This document shows positions 1 through 6,843 of a DNA stretch of 8,657 bases, one piece after another. How positions within the stretch are numbered: the first letter of the stretch is position 1; every line of letters starts with the position of its first letter. The DNA is from an uncultured Lachnospiraceae bacterium (GTDB taxonomy: Bacteria; Bacillota; Clostridia; Lachnospirales; Lachnospiraceae), in assembly GCA_902766845.1 (NCBI GenBank), contig CACXFD010000182.1:1-8657 (forward strand), in the 5' to 3' direction. A program made the translations under genes and the position numbers. The notes beneath the pieces were generated by a model that saw nothing but the letters and a program-made list of their open reading frames with translations, had not been told where the DNA came from and searched no databases.

Positions 1-2142
1 TATACGTTCCGCCTGGAGCTGGCCGGTTCGGAATATACCGTGGACGCGGAGCAGCTGCAGCTGGCCGCGGCGGCCCCGGTGGATACGGCGGCCCTGCTGG
101 AGCAGCAGAAGGCGGATCCGACCCTGCTCTCCTTTGAAGCGGACGGAGCGGTCACCGCGGACCTGTCCGTGCTCGAGGAGATGCTGAAGGCGGACTTCCC
201 GGATCCGAAGGAAGTCGAAGAGCAGGAGAGCGCGGCCGCGGAGAGCAAGGAAGCCTCGGAAGAGACCGCGGACGCCACGGAAGCCGCGTCGGAATCGGCT
301 GCGGACGGAGAAACGCAGGAGGCCGCGGAAGCGCAGGTCGTGATCAAGACCAAGAATCTTCCGGCTAAAAACGCGACCGTCGTCTATGATGAGACCAAGG
401 AGAGCTTCGTGATCGTGCCCGGCGAGAACGGCGTGCTCGTGGACGTCGCGAAGATCATGGAGCTCGTGAAGCCGGCCGTCGAGGCGCTGGAGCCAGAGCT
501 CGTGATCGACGAGGAGGTCTACGCGGTCAAGCCCGAGATCACCGAAGAGGATGAAAAGCTCCAGGCCGGCCTGAAGATGGCCAATGACGCCCTGAACGTG
601 AAGCTGACCTATACGTTCACGCCCGAGGGCGGCAGCACCAGCACCGTGACCATCCCGAAGAGCATGCTCGCGAAGATCTACAAGCTCAGCGAGGACGCCT
701 CGGAGATCAAGGTGGACGAGGACGCGGTCAGCGATTACGCGGACGAGCTCGCGAAGAAGTACAGCGCGGCCAGCGCCTCCACCAGCGAGAAGTTCAAGAC
801 CACCGGCGGCAGCTACATCAACATCAGCGTGCCCAAGGCCGGCGCGGCCGTGAATGAGAACGCGCTGTATGAAGACATGCTGAAGGCTCTGCAGGCGAAG
901 AAGGATGACAAGCGCACCGCGCCGTACGTCCAGAAGTCGGGCAGCGGGGACACCTACTGGGGCGGAAACTACGTCGAGGTGGACCTGAACCAGCAGCGTC
1001 TGTGGCTGTATAAGAACGGCAAGTGCATCATCGATACCTACATCGTATCCGGCAACGTGTCGATGGGCGCGGAGACGCCGACCGGCCATTTCACCATCTA
1101 CAAGAAGATGCGCAACCGCATGATGACGGGCTGGGATTTCGACGGCACGCGCTATGAGAGCCAGACCGAATACGCCTGCTATTTCCGCGGCGGCTGCGCG
1201 ATCCACGACTCCCAGTGGCGTGACAACTACGGCGGGACCAAGTACATCTACGAAGGCAGCCACGGCTGCGTGGGCATGCGCCTGAGCCTCGCGAAGAAGT
1301 TCTATGAAGAGGTCTATGTGGGCTACAACGTCGTGATCTACGGCGGCCTGCACAAGAGCGACCTGCTGAACAAGGATCCCGAGGTCAAGGCGGAGACGAC
1401 CAGCGTCACGATCGAGGTCGGCGAGGTCTTCGATCCCAACGTGACCACGGTCAGCGACGGCCGTCAGTGGTGCGCGTTCTCGAGCGCGGAGCCCATCGTC
1501 CGCCAGACCGGCCGCAAGGGCGGCGAGGTCATCGGCGTGACGCCGGGCGTCATCGCGATGGGTTATTACGTGGACGCCACGCGCAATTACAGCGCCGATC
1601 ACGTGGATATCGTGATTCGTGTGGTCCCGAAGGGCACGCTCCATCCGGAGACGGAGCCCGCCACGGAAGCAGCCAAAAAGCAGGAGATCACCGCGTCAAT
1701 CGACAAGGCGGAGCTGACCGCCGGCGATACCGCGAAGGTGACCGTGACCGGCGCCCAGGGCAAGCTCACGTTCTCGACGTCGGATAAGAACGTCGTGACC
1801 GTGGACTCGAGCGGAAACGTCAAGGCCGTCGCCAAGGGATCGGCCACGATCTCGGTCAAGGCCGCGGCCGCGGACGGCTACGAAGCCTCCAACGTGGTGA
1901 AGATCAGCGTGACGGTCAAGGAGAAGGAAACGCAGCCTGAACCCACCGAGGCTCCGACCAAGGAGCCCACCGAGGCACCTACGGAGGAGCCGACCGAAGC
2001 GCCCACCGAGGCTCCGACCGACGCACCGACCGAGGCACCCACCGAAGAGCCCACCGAAGCACCTACGGAGAAGCCCACCGAAGCTCCGACCAATCCGCCG
2101 ACCGAGGCGCCCACGGAGCCGGAAGGCGAACAGAACCCGTAA
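1..2142 (+). CDS. L,D-transpeptidase (YkuD) with Ig-like domains and PTEA tail, 5'-partial
   Basis: The reading frame is open from base 1, so the true start lies upstream; the GTG at 40 is only an internal Val codon. Residues are counted from base 1 (713 visible). Residues ~1-185 and ~195-300 resemble the putative peptidoglycan-binding repeats (PG_binding_4 type) that precede YkuD domains in clostridial and enterococcal L,D-transpeptidases. An acidic Ala/Glu-rich insert (~71-112) interrupts the first. The YkuD catalytic domain is ~324-450: YVEVDLNQQRLWLY opens it, ETPTGHF follows, then H402 and the SHGC motif with nucleophile C423. These enzymes form 3-3 peptidoglycan cross-links or attach proteins to the wall, outside the membrane. 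Two Ig-like segments follow (~464-547, degenerate; ~562-639, a clear Big_2-like domain). The protein ends in 15 Pro-Thr tetrads and EGEQNP, with no LPXTG motif or C-terminal membrane anchor. A strong terminator follows, so it is transcribed separately from the downstream cluster. Confidence 0.9.
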   Translation, partial: YTFRLELAGSEYTVDAEQLQLAAAAPVDTAALLEQQKADPTLLSFEADGAVTADLSVLEEMLKADFPDPKEVEEQESAAAESKEASEETADATEAASESAADGETQEAAEAQVVIKTKNLPAKNATVVYDETKESFVIVPGENGVLVDVAKIMELVKPAVEALEPELVIDEEVYAVKPEITEEDEKLQAGLKMANDALNVKLTYTFTPEGGSTSTVTIPKSMLAKIYKLSEDASEIKVDEDAVSDYADELAKKYSAASASTSEKFKTTGGSYINISVPKAGAAVNENALYEDMLKALQAKKDDKRTAPYVQKSGSGDTYWGGNYVEVDLNQQRLWLYKNGKCIIDTYIVSGNVSMGAETPTGHFTIYKKMRNRMMTGWDFDGTRYESQTEYACYFRGGCAIHDSQWRDNYGGTKYIYEGSHGCVGMRLSLAKKFYEEVYVGYNVVIYGGLHKSDLLNKDPEVKAETTSVTIEVGEVFDPNVTTVSDGRQWCAFSSAEPIVRQTGRKGGEVIGVTPGVIAMGYYVDATRNYSADHVDIVIRVVPKGTLHPETEPATEAAKKQEITASIDKAELTAGDTAKVTVTGAQGKLTFSTSDKNVVTVDSSGNVKAVAKGSATISVKAAAADGYEASNVVKISVTVKEKETQPEPTEAPTKEPTEAPTEEPTEAPTEAPTDAPTEAPTEEPTEAPTEKPTEAPTNPPTEAPTEPEGEQNP
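1942..2121 (+). repeat. In-frame PTEA/PTEE tetrapeptide repeat (15 units)
   Basis: Fifteen consecutive 12-base units encode Pro-Thr-x-x tetrads, mostly PTEA alternating with PTEE, PTKE, PTDA, PTEK, PTNP and PTEP. Third codon positions vary between units (ccc/ccg, gag/gaa, gct/gca/gcc), so the repeat is conserved more at protein than at DNA level. Such extended acidic, Pro/Thr-rich tails on secreted clostridial proteins probably act as wall-spanning spacers. The repeat also creates long spurious minus-strand frames here. Confidence 0.9.
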
Positions 2143-2159
2143 CCGAAACGTCAGACCAG

Positions 2160-2190
2160 GGCAGTCTTGCCGCGCAAGACTGCCTTTTTT
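2160..2190 (+). terminator. Rho-independent terminator after the L,D-transpeptidase
   Basis: A perfect 11-bp stem (2160-2170 with 2174-2184) has a 3-nt loop CGC and is followed at once by six T residues (2185-2190). It starts 18 nt after the TAA of the transpeptidase gene. It isolates the downstream aminotransferase cluster from that gene. Confidence 0.93.
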
Positions 2191-2210
2191 CAAAGAAGTT
2201 CCGGCGGCCC

Positions 2211-2261
2211 GCGCCTGCCGGAAAGACCGGAGACCGGCCTGCGCCGGCCGGAAAGACCGGA
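2211..2261. repeat. Two imperfect 21-bp direct repeats, period 30, in the leader
   Basis: The unit at 2211-2231 (GCGCCTGCCGG then AAAGACCGGA) recurs at 2241-2261 with one substitution (T to G). The repeat lies in the spacer between the terminator at 2160-2190 and the aminotransferase start. It is very GC-rich and contains many CCGG words. I see no convincing -35/-10 pair anywhere in 2191-2314, although a promoter for the cluster is expected here. Confidence 0.75.
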
Positions 2262-2314
2262 AAGAGGAGCGGGCCGGTTCGGAGACCGTCTCTTTCGGAA
2301 AGAAGGAACCAACG

Positions 2315-3391
2315 ATGCTGAATTTTACCGTGGGTCCGGTCATGTCGGACCCGGAGATCCTGGAGGTGTCGGCGCAGTCCGCGCCGTATTTCCGTACGCC
2401 GGAGTTCTCACAGATCATGAAGGAGAACGAGGAGCGGATGCTCTCGCTCGTGCACGCGCCCGCGGGCTCGCGGTGCGTGTTTTTGACGTCGTCGGGCACG
2501 GGTGCCATGGAATCTGTGGTCATGAACGTGCTGAAGCCCGGCGAGAGGACCGTCGTGATCAACGGCGGCAGTTTCGGGGACCGCTTCGCGAAGCTCTGCC
2601 GGCTGCACGGGCATGAGACTGCGGAGGTCTTCCCGGAGCGCTTCGGCGCGCAGATCCGGGAGGAGCAGCTGCGTCCGCTGGCCGGACAGGGCTACGGGGC
2701 TCTGCTCGTGAACATGTGCGAGACCTCGTCCGGGATCCTGTACGATATGCCGATGCTGGCGCGGTTCTGCCGCGACAACGGGATGATCCTGATCGTGGAC
2801 GCGATCAGCGCGTTCCTCGCGGACCCGCTGGATATGGAGGAACTGGGCGCGGCCGTGGTGCTGACCGGGTCGCAGAAGGCCCTCGGTGTGCATCCGGGCG
2901 TGTCGGTCGTAGCGCTGGCGCCGGAGGCGCTGGCCCGCGCGGAAGCCAACCCCGAGGTCTGCCTGTACCTGAGCCTCAAAGAGGCGCTGAAGAACGGAGA
3001 GCGCGGCCAGACGCCGTTCACACCGGCCGTCGCGACGCTTCTGCAGATCCACAAGCGCCTGGAAAAGATCGAAGCGGCCGGAGGGGCCGGCGCGGAACGC
3101 GCGGCCATCGCGGAGCGCGCGGCGCAGATCCGTGAGGGGATCGCGGACCTGCCGTTTACCGAAGTTGCCGAGGATCCGTCTCACTGCGTGACGGCCGTCC
3201 GGCCGGATCACGGCGGCGCGAAGGAGATCGTGCGGATCCTCAAGGATGAATATCAGATCTGGGTCTGCCCGAACGGAGGGGACCTCGCGGATCAGGTGTT
3301 CCGGATCGGACACATCGGACACATCACGAAAGAAGACAACGAAGCGCTGCTTTCGGCGCTCCATGATATGGACCGGCGCGGCCTGCTGTAA
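2315..3391 (+). CDS. Class V PLP-dependent aminotransferase (AEP transaminase / alanine-glyoxylate aminotransferase-like)
   Basis: The 358-residue length is typical of the small class V aminotransferases that include 2-aminoethylphosphonate-pyruvate transaminase. The ATG at 2315 follows AGAAGGA (2301-2307). Visible fold-type I landmarks are the N-terminal FTVGPVM, the PLP phosphate-cup loop TSSGTGAMES (58-67), NMCETSSGILYD (133-144; compare HxETSTG in the family), the ring-binding aspartate in VDAIS (D162) and the Schiff-base lysine in TGSQKALG (K188). All key cofactor residues appear intact. The enzyme should be cytosolic and move an amino group between an amino acid and an oxo-acid or oxo-phosph(on)ate. 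It heads a five-gene unit with a cytidylyltransferase and LicD, which suggests it makes an amino-bearing precursor of a glycan substituent. The substrate is not determined by sequence; AEP is the best-known candidate, but no phosphonate-forming genes are visible. Confidence 0.88.
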   Translation: MLNFTVGPVMSDPEILEVSAQSAPYFRTPEFSQIMKENEERMLSLVHAPAGSRCVFLTSSGTGAMESVVMNVLKPGERTVVINGGSFGDRFAKLCRLHGHETAEVFPERFGAQIREEQLRPLAGQGYGALLVNMCETSSGILYDMPMLARFCRDNGMILIVDAISAFLADPLDMEELGAAVVLTGSQKALGVHPGVSVVALAPEALARAEANPEVCLYLSLKEALKNGERGQTPFTPAVATLLQIHKRLEKIEAAGGAGAERAAIAERAAQIREGIADLPFTEVAEDPSHCVTAVRPDHGGAKEIVRILKDEYQIWVCPNGGDLADQVFRIGHIGHITKEDNEALLSALHDMDRRGLL

Positions 3392-3478
3392 GCCGGGCGG
3401 CCGGAAGCCGGACACAGACGGACAACCGGAAGCCGGACACAGACGGACAACCGGAAGCCGGACACAGACGGCCCGGCT
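3391..3478. repeat. 25-bp perfect tandem repeat (2.8 copies) flanked by an 8-bp inverted repeat
   Basis: The unit CCGGAAGCCGG-ACACAGACGGACAA occurs at 3401-3425 and 3426-3450, and as a 20-base partial copy at 3451-3470, without mismatches. The array is bracketed by AGCCGGGC (3391-3398) and its exact reverse complement GCCCGGCT (3471-3478). It lies in the spacer between the aminotransferase stop and the cytidylyltransferase start. The period of 25 is not a multiple of three, so it is not a coding repeat. Confidence 0.9.
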
Positions 3479-3501
3479 GCGCGCCGCGGTCTCTCAGAAT
3501 C

Positions 3502-3518
3502 AGGAAAAGGTGAGGAAG
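3502..3518 (+). promoter_or_regulatory. Ribosome binding site that sets the start of the cytidylyltransferase
   Basis: A purine-rich AGGAAAAGGTGAGGAAG run lies just upstream of the ATG at 3522, with AGG at 3513-3515 six bases away. It supports 3522 over an in-frame ATG at 3246, which lies inside the aminotransferase gene and would require translating the tandem repeat. Confidence 0.75.
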
Positions 3519-3521
3519 ACC

Positions 3522-4874
3522 ATGAAAAAAGTGATCACCTACGGGACCTTCGATCTGCTCCATTACGGTCATATCCGGCTCCTCGAGCGCGCCCGCGCGC
3601 TCGGAGACTGGCTCGTGGTCGGCGTGACCAGCGATGACTACGACCTCTCCCGCGGCAAGATCAACGTGCGCCAGTCGCTGGCGGAGCGTCTGGAAGCCGT
3701 GCGCCGCACGGGCCTCGCGGACGAGATCATCGTGGAGGAATACGCGGGCCAGAAGATCGATGATATCTGCCGCATGGGCATCGACGTGTTCACGGTCGGC
3801 TCCGACTGGGTGGGCCAGTTCGATTACCTGAAGGAATACTGCGAGGTGGTCTATCTGGACCGGACCGAGGGCGTGTCGAGCTCGCAGCTGCGCGGCGGGG
3901 AAAAACCGCTGCGGCTGGGCCTGGCCGGCGAGGTCGCGTTCGTGAACAAGGTCTTCCGTGAGAGCCGGTACGTGAACGGCCTGGAGGCCACGGCGTACTG
4001 GGCCGCGGACGGCCGGGAGCTCGAAGACGATGTCCGGGCCCTGACCGAGTGCGCGTCGTTCTCCGACCTGCTGGAGCAGGTGGACGCGGTCTATCTGACC
4101 ACGGCGCCCGCCGAGCACGGCGCCCAGATCCGCGAAGCGCTGGAGCGCGGGAAGCATGTGCTCTGCGAAGCACCGGTCTCGATCGACCCCGCGGAGCTCG
4201 AGGATCTGTTTGCCTTGGCCGCGCAGAAGGGATGCGTGCTGGAGACGGCCCTGCGCACGGCCTACTCGATGGCGTACGCGCGGCTGCTTTTGCTGATCAA
4301 GACCGGGATCATCGGCCGCGTGGTGTCGGTGGACGCGGCCTGCACGACCATCCGGCCGGTGGACCGCACCGATGAGAAGCGCCTCGGGCGCGCCTGGAAC
4401 AGCATCTACGACTGGGGCCCCACGGCCCTGCTCCCGGTGTTCCAGATCCTCGGCACGGATTATAAGGAAAGACACATCGTGAGCCGGATCCTGGACCCGG
4501 CCACGCGCTATGACGACTTCTCCCGCATCGACTTCGTCTATGAGGACGCAGTGGCGCAGGTGAAGGTGGGCAAGGGCGTCAAGTCGGAGTGCGAGCTGAT
4601 CGTCTCCGGTACCGGCGGGTATGTCTACGTGCCCGCGCCCTGGTGGAAGACGGATTATTTTGAAGTGCGGTTCGAGAATCCGGAGAACAACAAGCGCTTC
4701 TTTTATCAGCTGGACGGCGAGGGCATCCGCAACGAGCTCGTCTCGTTCGTGCGGGCCGTGCAGGACGGACGCGAGGACCGGCACGTGGATGCGCGGATCT
4801 CGCGGGCGATCGCGCAGGTCCTTTCGGATTACGCGGCCGGCCGCGGCGTGACGGAGCTGACCGTGACGGAGTGA
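3522..4874 (+). CDS. Fusion: TagD/GCT-like cytidylyltransferase plus Gfo/Idh/MocA-type domain
   Basis: The protein has 450 residues from the ATG at 3522. Residues 1-~125 form a glycerol-3-phosphate-cytidylyltransferase-like domain: YGTFDLLHYGH (7-17) carries the HxGH nucleotide-binding motif, and RTEGVSS (114-120) matches the RTxGxS/T signature. This half should activate a phospho-alcohol or related compound with CTP, releasing pyrophosphate. Residues ~130-450 follow the Gfo/Idh/MocA layout, with DAVYLTTAPAEH, then GKHVLCEAPV, ALRTAYSMAY and GIIGRVVSVDA. Two hallmarks are altered: the dinucleotide loop reads G136-E-V138-A-F-V141 where the family has GxGxxA, and the catalytic EKP reads E216-A217-P218. 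The oxidoreductase half may therefore be non-catalytic or use another chemistry. The gene ends 24 nt before the LicD-like gene, so coupling is likely. The cytidylyltransferase substrate (glycerol-P, ribitol-P, an amino-phosphonate or other) cannot be read from the sequence. Confidence 0.87.
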   Translation: MKKVITYGTFDLLHYGHIRLLERARALGDWLVVGVTSDDYDLSRGKINVRQSLAERLEAVRRTGLADEIIVEEYAGQKIDDICRMGIDVFTVGSDWVGQFDYLKEYCEVVYLDRTEGVSSSQLRGGEKPLRLGLAGEVAFVNKVFRESRYVNGLEATAYWAADGRELEDDVRALTECASFSDLLEQVDAVYLTTAPAEHGAQIREALERGKHVLCEAPVSIDPAELEDLFALAAQKGCVLETALRTAYSMAYARLLLLIKTGIIGRVVSVDAACTTIRPVDRTDEKRLGRAWNSIYDWGPTALLPVFQILGTDYKERHIVSRILDPATRYDDFSRIDFVYEDAVAQVKVGKGVKSECELIVSGTGGYVYVPAPWWKTDYFEVRFENPENNKRFFYQLDGEGIRNELVSFVRAVQDGREDRHVDARISRAIAQVLSDYAAGRGVTELTVTE

Positions 4875-4898
4875 CGGGCCGGACAGAAAGGGAATCAC

Positions 4899-5792
4899 AT
4901 GGCGGAGAATACGGGCGCGTACGCGCCGGAGGTGCTCCACAGGCTCTGGCAGGTGGAGACGGAGATCTATCGGGAATTCGCGCGGGTCTGCGACGAGAAC
5001 GGGCTCGCGTATTTTGCCGCGTTCGGGACCGCGCTCGGGGCCGTGCGTCATCAGGGCTTCATCCCCTGGGACGATGACATCGACGTCGCGATGCCGCGGG
5101 AGGATTACGAAAAGCTGATCGCGCGGGCGCCGGAGCTGTTTGCCGCCCCGTACGAGGTCCTGGAACCGCGGCTGACGGCGGGCTACGTGATGCCGTTCGC
5201 GAAGCTCACGCGCGCGGACAGCACGTTCGTGGAAGCCACGGACACGGACCGGACCTATCATTCGGGGATCTTCATCGACATCTTTCCGATGGACTGGATC
5301 TGGCCGGACGCGAAGCGCCGCCTGCGCGTCTATGAGAAGACGTTCCTGCTGGCGCGCCTGTGCGTGCTGATCGAATACGGAAGGCCCAAGCTCCCGAAGG
5401 GCATGACAGGCTGGAAAAAGACCGTGCTGCACGCCGGGACCATGGCCGTGCACGGACTGCTCCGGCTGACCGGACAGACCACGCAGCGCCTGTACGCGCG
5501 CTATCTGCGCGCGGCCACGCAGACGCCGCGGGCGGAGGCCCGGGGCCGCATCGCGGATCTGCTCCTGTACCGGCAGGAGGCCAATTACGGCCTGGACGAT
5601 CCGATCTATCCCGAGAAGATGCTGTTCCCGACCCGGGAGGTCCCGTTCGGGGACATCACGGTCCGGGTGCCGGGCCAGACCGGCAAGTATCTGGCGCGCA
5701 CGTTCGGGGAGGACTACATGACCCTGCCGCCCGAAGAGAAGCGCCACTGCCACATGCCGGCCGTGCTGGAGTTCCCGGAGGAGCGTCCATGA
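4899..5792 (+). CDS. LicD-family phosphotransferase
   Basis: The protein has 297 residues; the ATG at 4899 follows a GAAAGGG-type ribosome site (about 4886-4892). The LicD core is unmistakable: an N-terminal helix around YREFARVCDENGL, then GTALGAVRHQGF (43-54) and IPWDDDIDVAM (55-65), the Asp-rich metal- and substrate-binding motif. RTYHSGIFIDIFPMDW follows near residue ~125, another family signature. LicD proteins transfer phospho-substituents, classically phosphocholine from CDP-choline, to cell-surface glycans; fukutin-type relatives transfer ribitol phosphate. The cytidylyltransferase encoded 24 nt upstream is the obvious source of its CDP-activated donor. No membrane segment is evident, so it probably acts at the cytoplasmic face on a lipid-linked or growing glycan. 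Its stop overlaps the next start by four bases. Confidence 0.92.
   Translation: MAENTGAYAPEVLHRLWQVETEIYREFARVCDENGLAYFAAFGTALGAVRHQGFIPWDDDIDVAMPREDYEKLIARAPELFAAPYEVLEPRLTAGYVMPFAKLTRADSTFVEATDTDRTYHSGIFIDIFPMDWIWPDAKRRLRVYEKTFLLARLCVLIEYGRPKLPKGMTGWKKTVLHAGTMAVHGLLRLTGQTTQRLYARYLRAATQTPRAEARGRIADLLLYRQEANYGLDDPIYPEKMLFPTREVPFGDITVRVPGQTGKYLARTFGEDYMTLPPEEKRHCHMPAVLEFPEERP
5777..5783 (+). promoter_or_regulatory. Ribosome binding site inside the LicD-like gene for the GT8 gene
   Basis: GGAGGAG lies five bases before the ATG at 5789, inside the last codons of the upstream gene. It supports 5789 as the true GT8 start and gives an ATGA stop-start overlap, implying translational coupling. Confidence 0.85.
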
Positions 5793-6778
5793 ACATCTTT
5801 TATACGATCGACGCCAATTTCGTGCCGCAGCTGGCCGTGGGGATCGTCTCGGTCTGCGAGAACAACCGCGATCTGGCGGACATCCATTTTTATGTGGGCG
5901 CGCTGCGCGTGCCCGAAGAGGCGCAGCAGACGCTCGCGGAGCTGGCCGGCCGCTACGGCCGGAGCATCGACTTCATCGAGATCGGGGACCTGAAGAGCCG
6001 CATCGGCTTTGATTTTGACACCTACAGCTGGAACGACGTGATCATCGCGCGGCTCCTGCTGGATCAGCTGCTCCCGGAGAGCGTCCACCGCGTCCTGTAC
6101 ATGGACAGCGACACCGTGGTCTGCGGGAGCCTTAAGCATCTGGAGGAGCTGGATTTGAAGGGCCATGTGCTGGCCGCGTCCATCGAGGCGACGATGAACC
6201 GGCGCCGGCGCCGGCTTCTGGGCCTGGGTACGCATCCGTACGTGAACTCGGGCGTGCTGCTCGTGGACGTGGACGCGTGGCGGCGCGAGGAGGCGGGCCG
6301 GAAGGTCCTGGACTTCTACCGCGGCAAGGCCGGCGCGTTCTTCTGCCCGGACCAGGACGCCATCAACGGCGCGCTGGCGGGACGGATCCTGATCATCTCC
6401 CCGAAATACAACTTCTTCACGCAGTGCTGGTACTATCCGTACCGCGTGCTGAAGCGCCTGTGCGCGCCGGCGCCGTTCGTGCCGGAGAAGGTCTATGACG
6501 AGGCCTGCGCGCATCCGGCCGTGATCCACTATCTGGGCGAAGTGCGCCCGTGGCGCATCGGAAACGGCCATAAATACGAACATCTCTACCACGAGTACCT
6601 GGCCATGACGCCGTACGCGGACCAGGCCATGGAGGACGGCTGGCAGACCTATTTCAAATTCTACAACGCGTTCCTGAAGGTCCTGGGTCCTTTCCCGTAC
6701 CTGCGGTACTGGATCACCGACACCGGCCTGCCGCTCCTGATGAAGTGGAAGACGATGGTGCGGCGGCGCCGGGGCTGA
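5789..6778 (+). CDS. Glycosyltransferase family 8 protein
   Basis: The protein has 329 residues from the ATG at 5789, which overlaps the preceding stop (ATGA). It begins NIFYTIDANFVPQLAVGI, the GT8 N-terminal donor-binding strand. YMDSDTVVCGSL has the metal-binding DxD at D106 and D108. NSGVLLVDVDAWR, CPDQDAINGAL and VIHYLGEVRPW (the equivalent of the family's HxxGxxKPW) follow in the expected order. This is a retaining, GT-A fold enzyme of the LgtC/glycogenin family, using a UDP-sugar (commonly UDP-Glc or UDP-Gal) to extend a glycan in the cytoplasm or at the inner membrane face. The C-terminal ~60 residues (basic and aromatic, ending KWKTMVRRRRG) resemble the membrane-associating tails of bacterial GT8 enzymes. 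Translational coupling to LicD suggests both act on the same acceptor; the exact sugar and linkage are unknown. Confidence 0.92.
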   Translation: MNIFYTIDANFVPQLAVGIVSVCENNRDLADIHFYVGALRVPEEAQQTLAELAGRYGRSIDFIEIGDLKSRIGFDFDTYSWNDVIIARLLLDQLLPESVHRVLYMDSDTVVCGSLKHLEELDLKGHVLAASIEATMNRRRRRLLGLGTHPYVNSGVLLVDVDAWRREEAGRKVLDFYRGKAGAFFCPDQDAINGALAGRILIISPKYNFFTQCWYYPYRVLKRLCAPAPFVPEKVYDEACAHPAVIHYLGEVRPWRIGNGHKYEHLYHEYLAMTPYADQAMEDGWQTYFKFYNAFLKVLGPFPYLRYWITDTGLPLLMKWKTMVRRRRG

Positions 6779-6794
6779 GCACCGCGCCGTGACA

Positions 6795-6806
6795 GGGCGG
6801 CCGCCC
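6795..6806. repeat. 12-bp perfect GC palindrome
   Basis: GGGCGGCCGCCC is self-complementary and sits 17 bases after the GT8 stop, in the spacer before the flippase gene. No T tract follows, so it is not a recognisable terminator. In so GC-rich a spacer it may be incidental. Confidence 0.5.
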
Positions 6807-6843
6807 GGCGGGAACCGCAAAAGAGCACCGCTCCGGCCGCGCC

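Noticed and set aside
2191..2314. A search for a promoter or riboswitch in the leader of the five-gene unit
   Set aside because: I saw no -35/-10 pair or conserved aptamer-like structure. The only clear signals are the direct repeats and the AGAAGGA ribosome site.
1696..2562. Minus-strand frames across the PTEA repeat, including a Gly-Ala-Ser-Val repeat protein and a 288-codon frame
   Set aside because: They are the reverse complement of the Pro-Thr-Glu tail repeat. The longer one also reads through the terminator hairpin at 2160-2190. No independent coding signal is seen.
3391..3478. The 25-bp repeats considered as a CRISPR array
   Set aside because: The copies are directly abutting, with no unique spacers between them, and no cas gene is nearby.
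3246..3521. An upstream in-frame extension (92 codons) of the cytidylyltransferase
   Set aside because: It overlaps the end of the aminotransferase gene and translates the 25-bp tandem repeat into low-complexity sequence. A good ribosome site precedes the ATG at 3522, and the GCT domain naturally starts there with MKKVITYGTFD.
3324..5753. A very long minus-strand open frame (809 codons) antisense to the cytidylyltransferase and LicD-like genes
   Set aside because: It is composed almost entirely of Arg, Ala, Gly, His and Asp with no domain-like pattern, spans an operon junction, and is the expected shadow of GC-rich coding sequence. The plus-strand genes have clear catalytic motifs.
5360..5788. 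An upstream extension of the GT8 frame inside the LicD-like gene
   Set aside because: The added residues are an out-of-frame shadow of LicD. GGAGGAG at 5777-5783 and the ATGA overlap fix the GT8 start at 5789.
6196..6215. A CGGCGC hexanucleotide run in the GT8 gene (Arg-rich RRRRR stretch)
   Set aside because: It is only a little over two units, in frame, in a protein with several basic stretches. It can be explained by high-GC Arg codon use.
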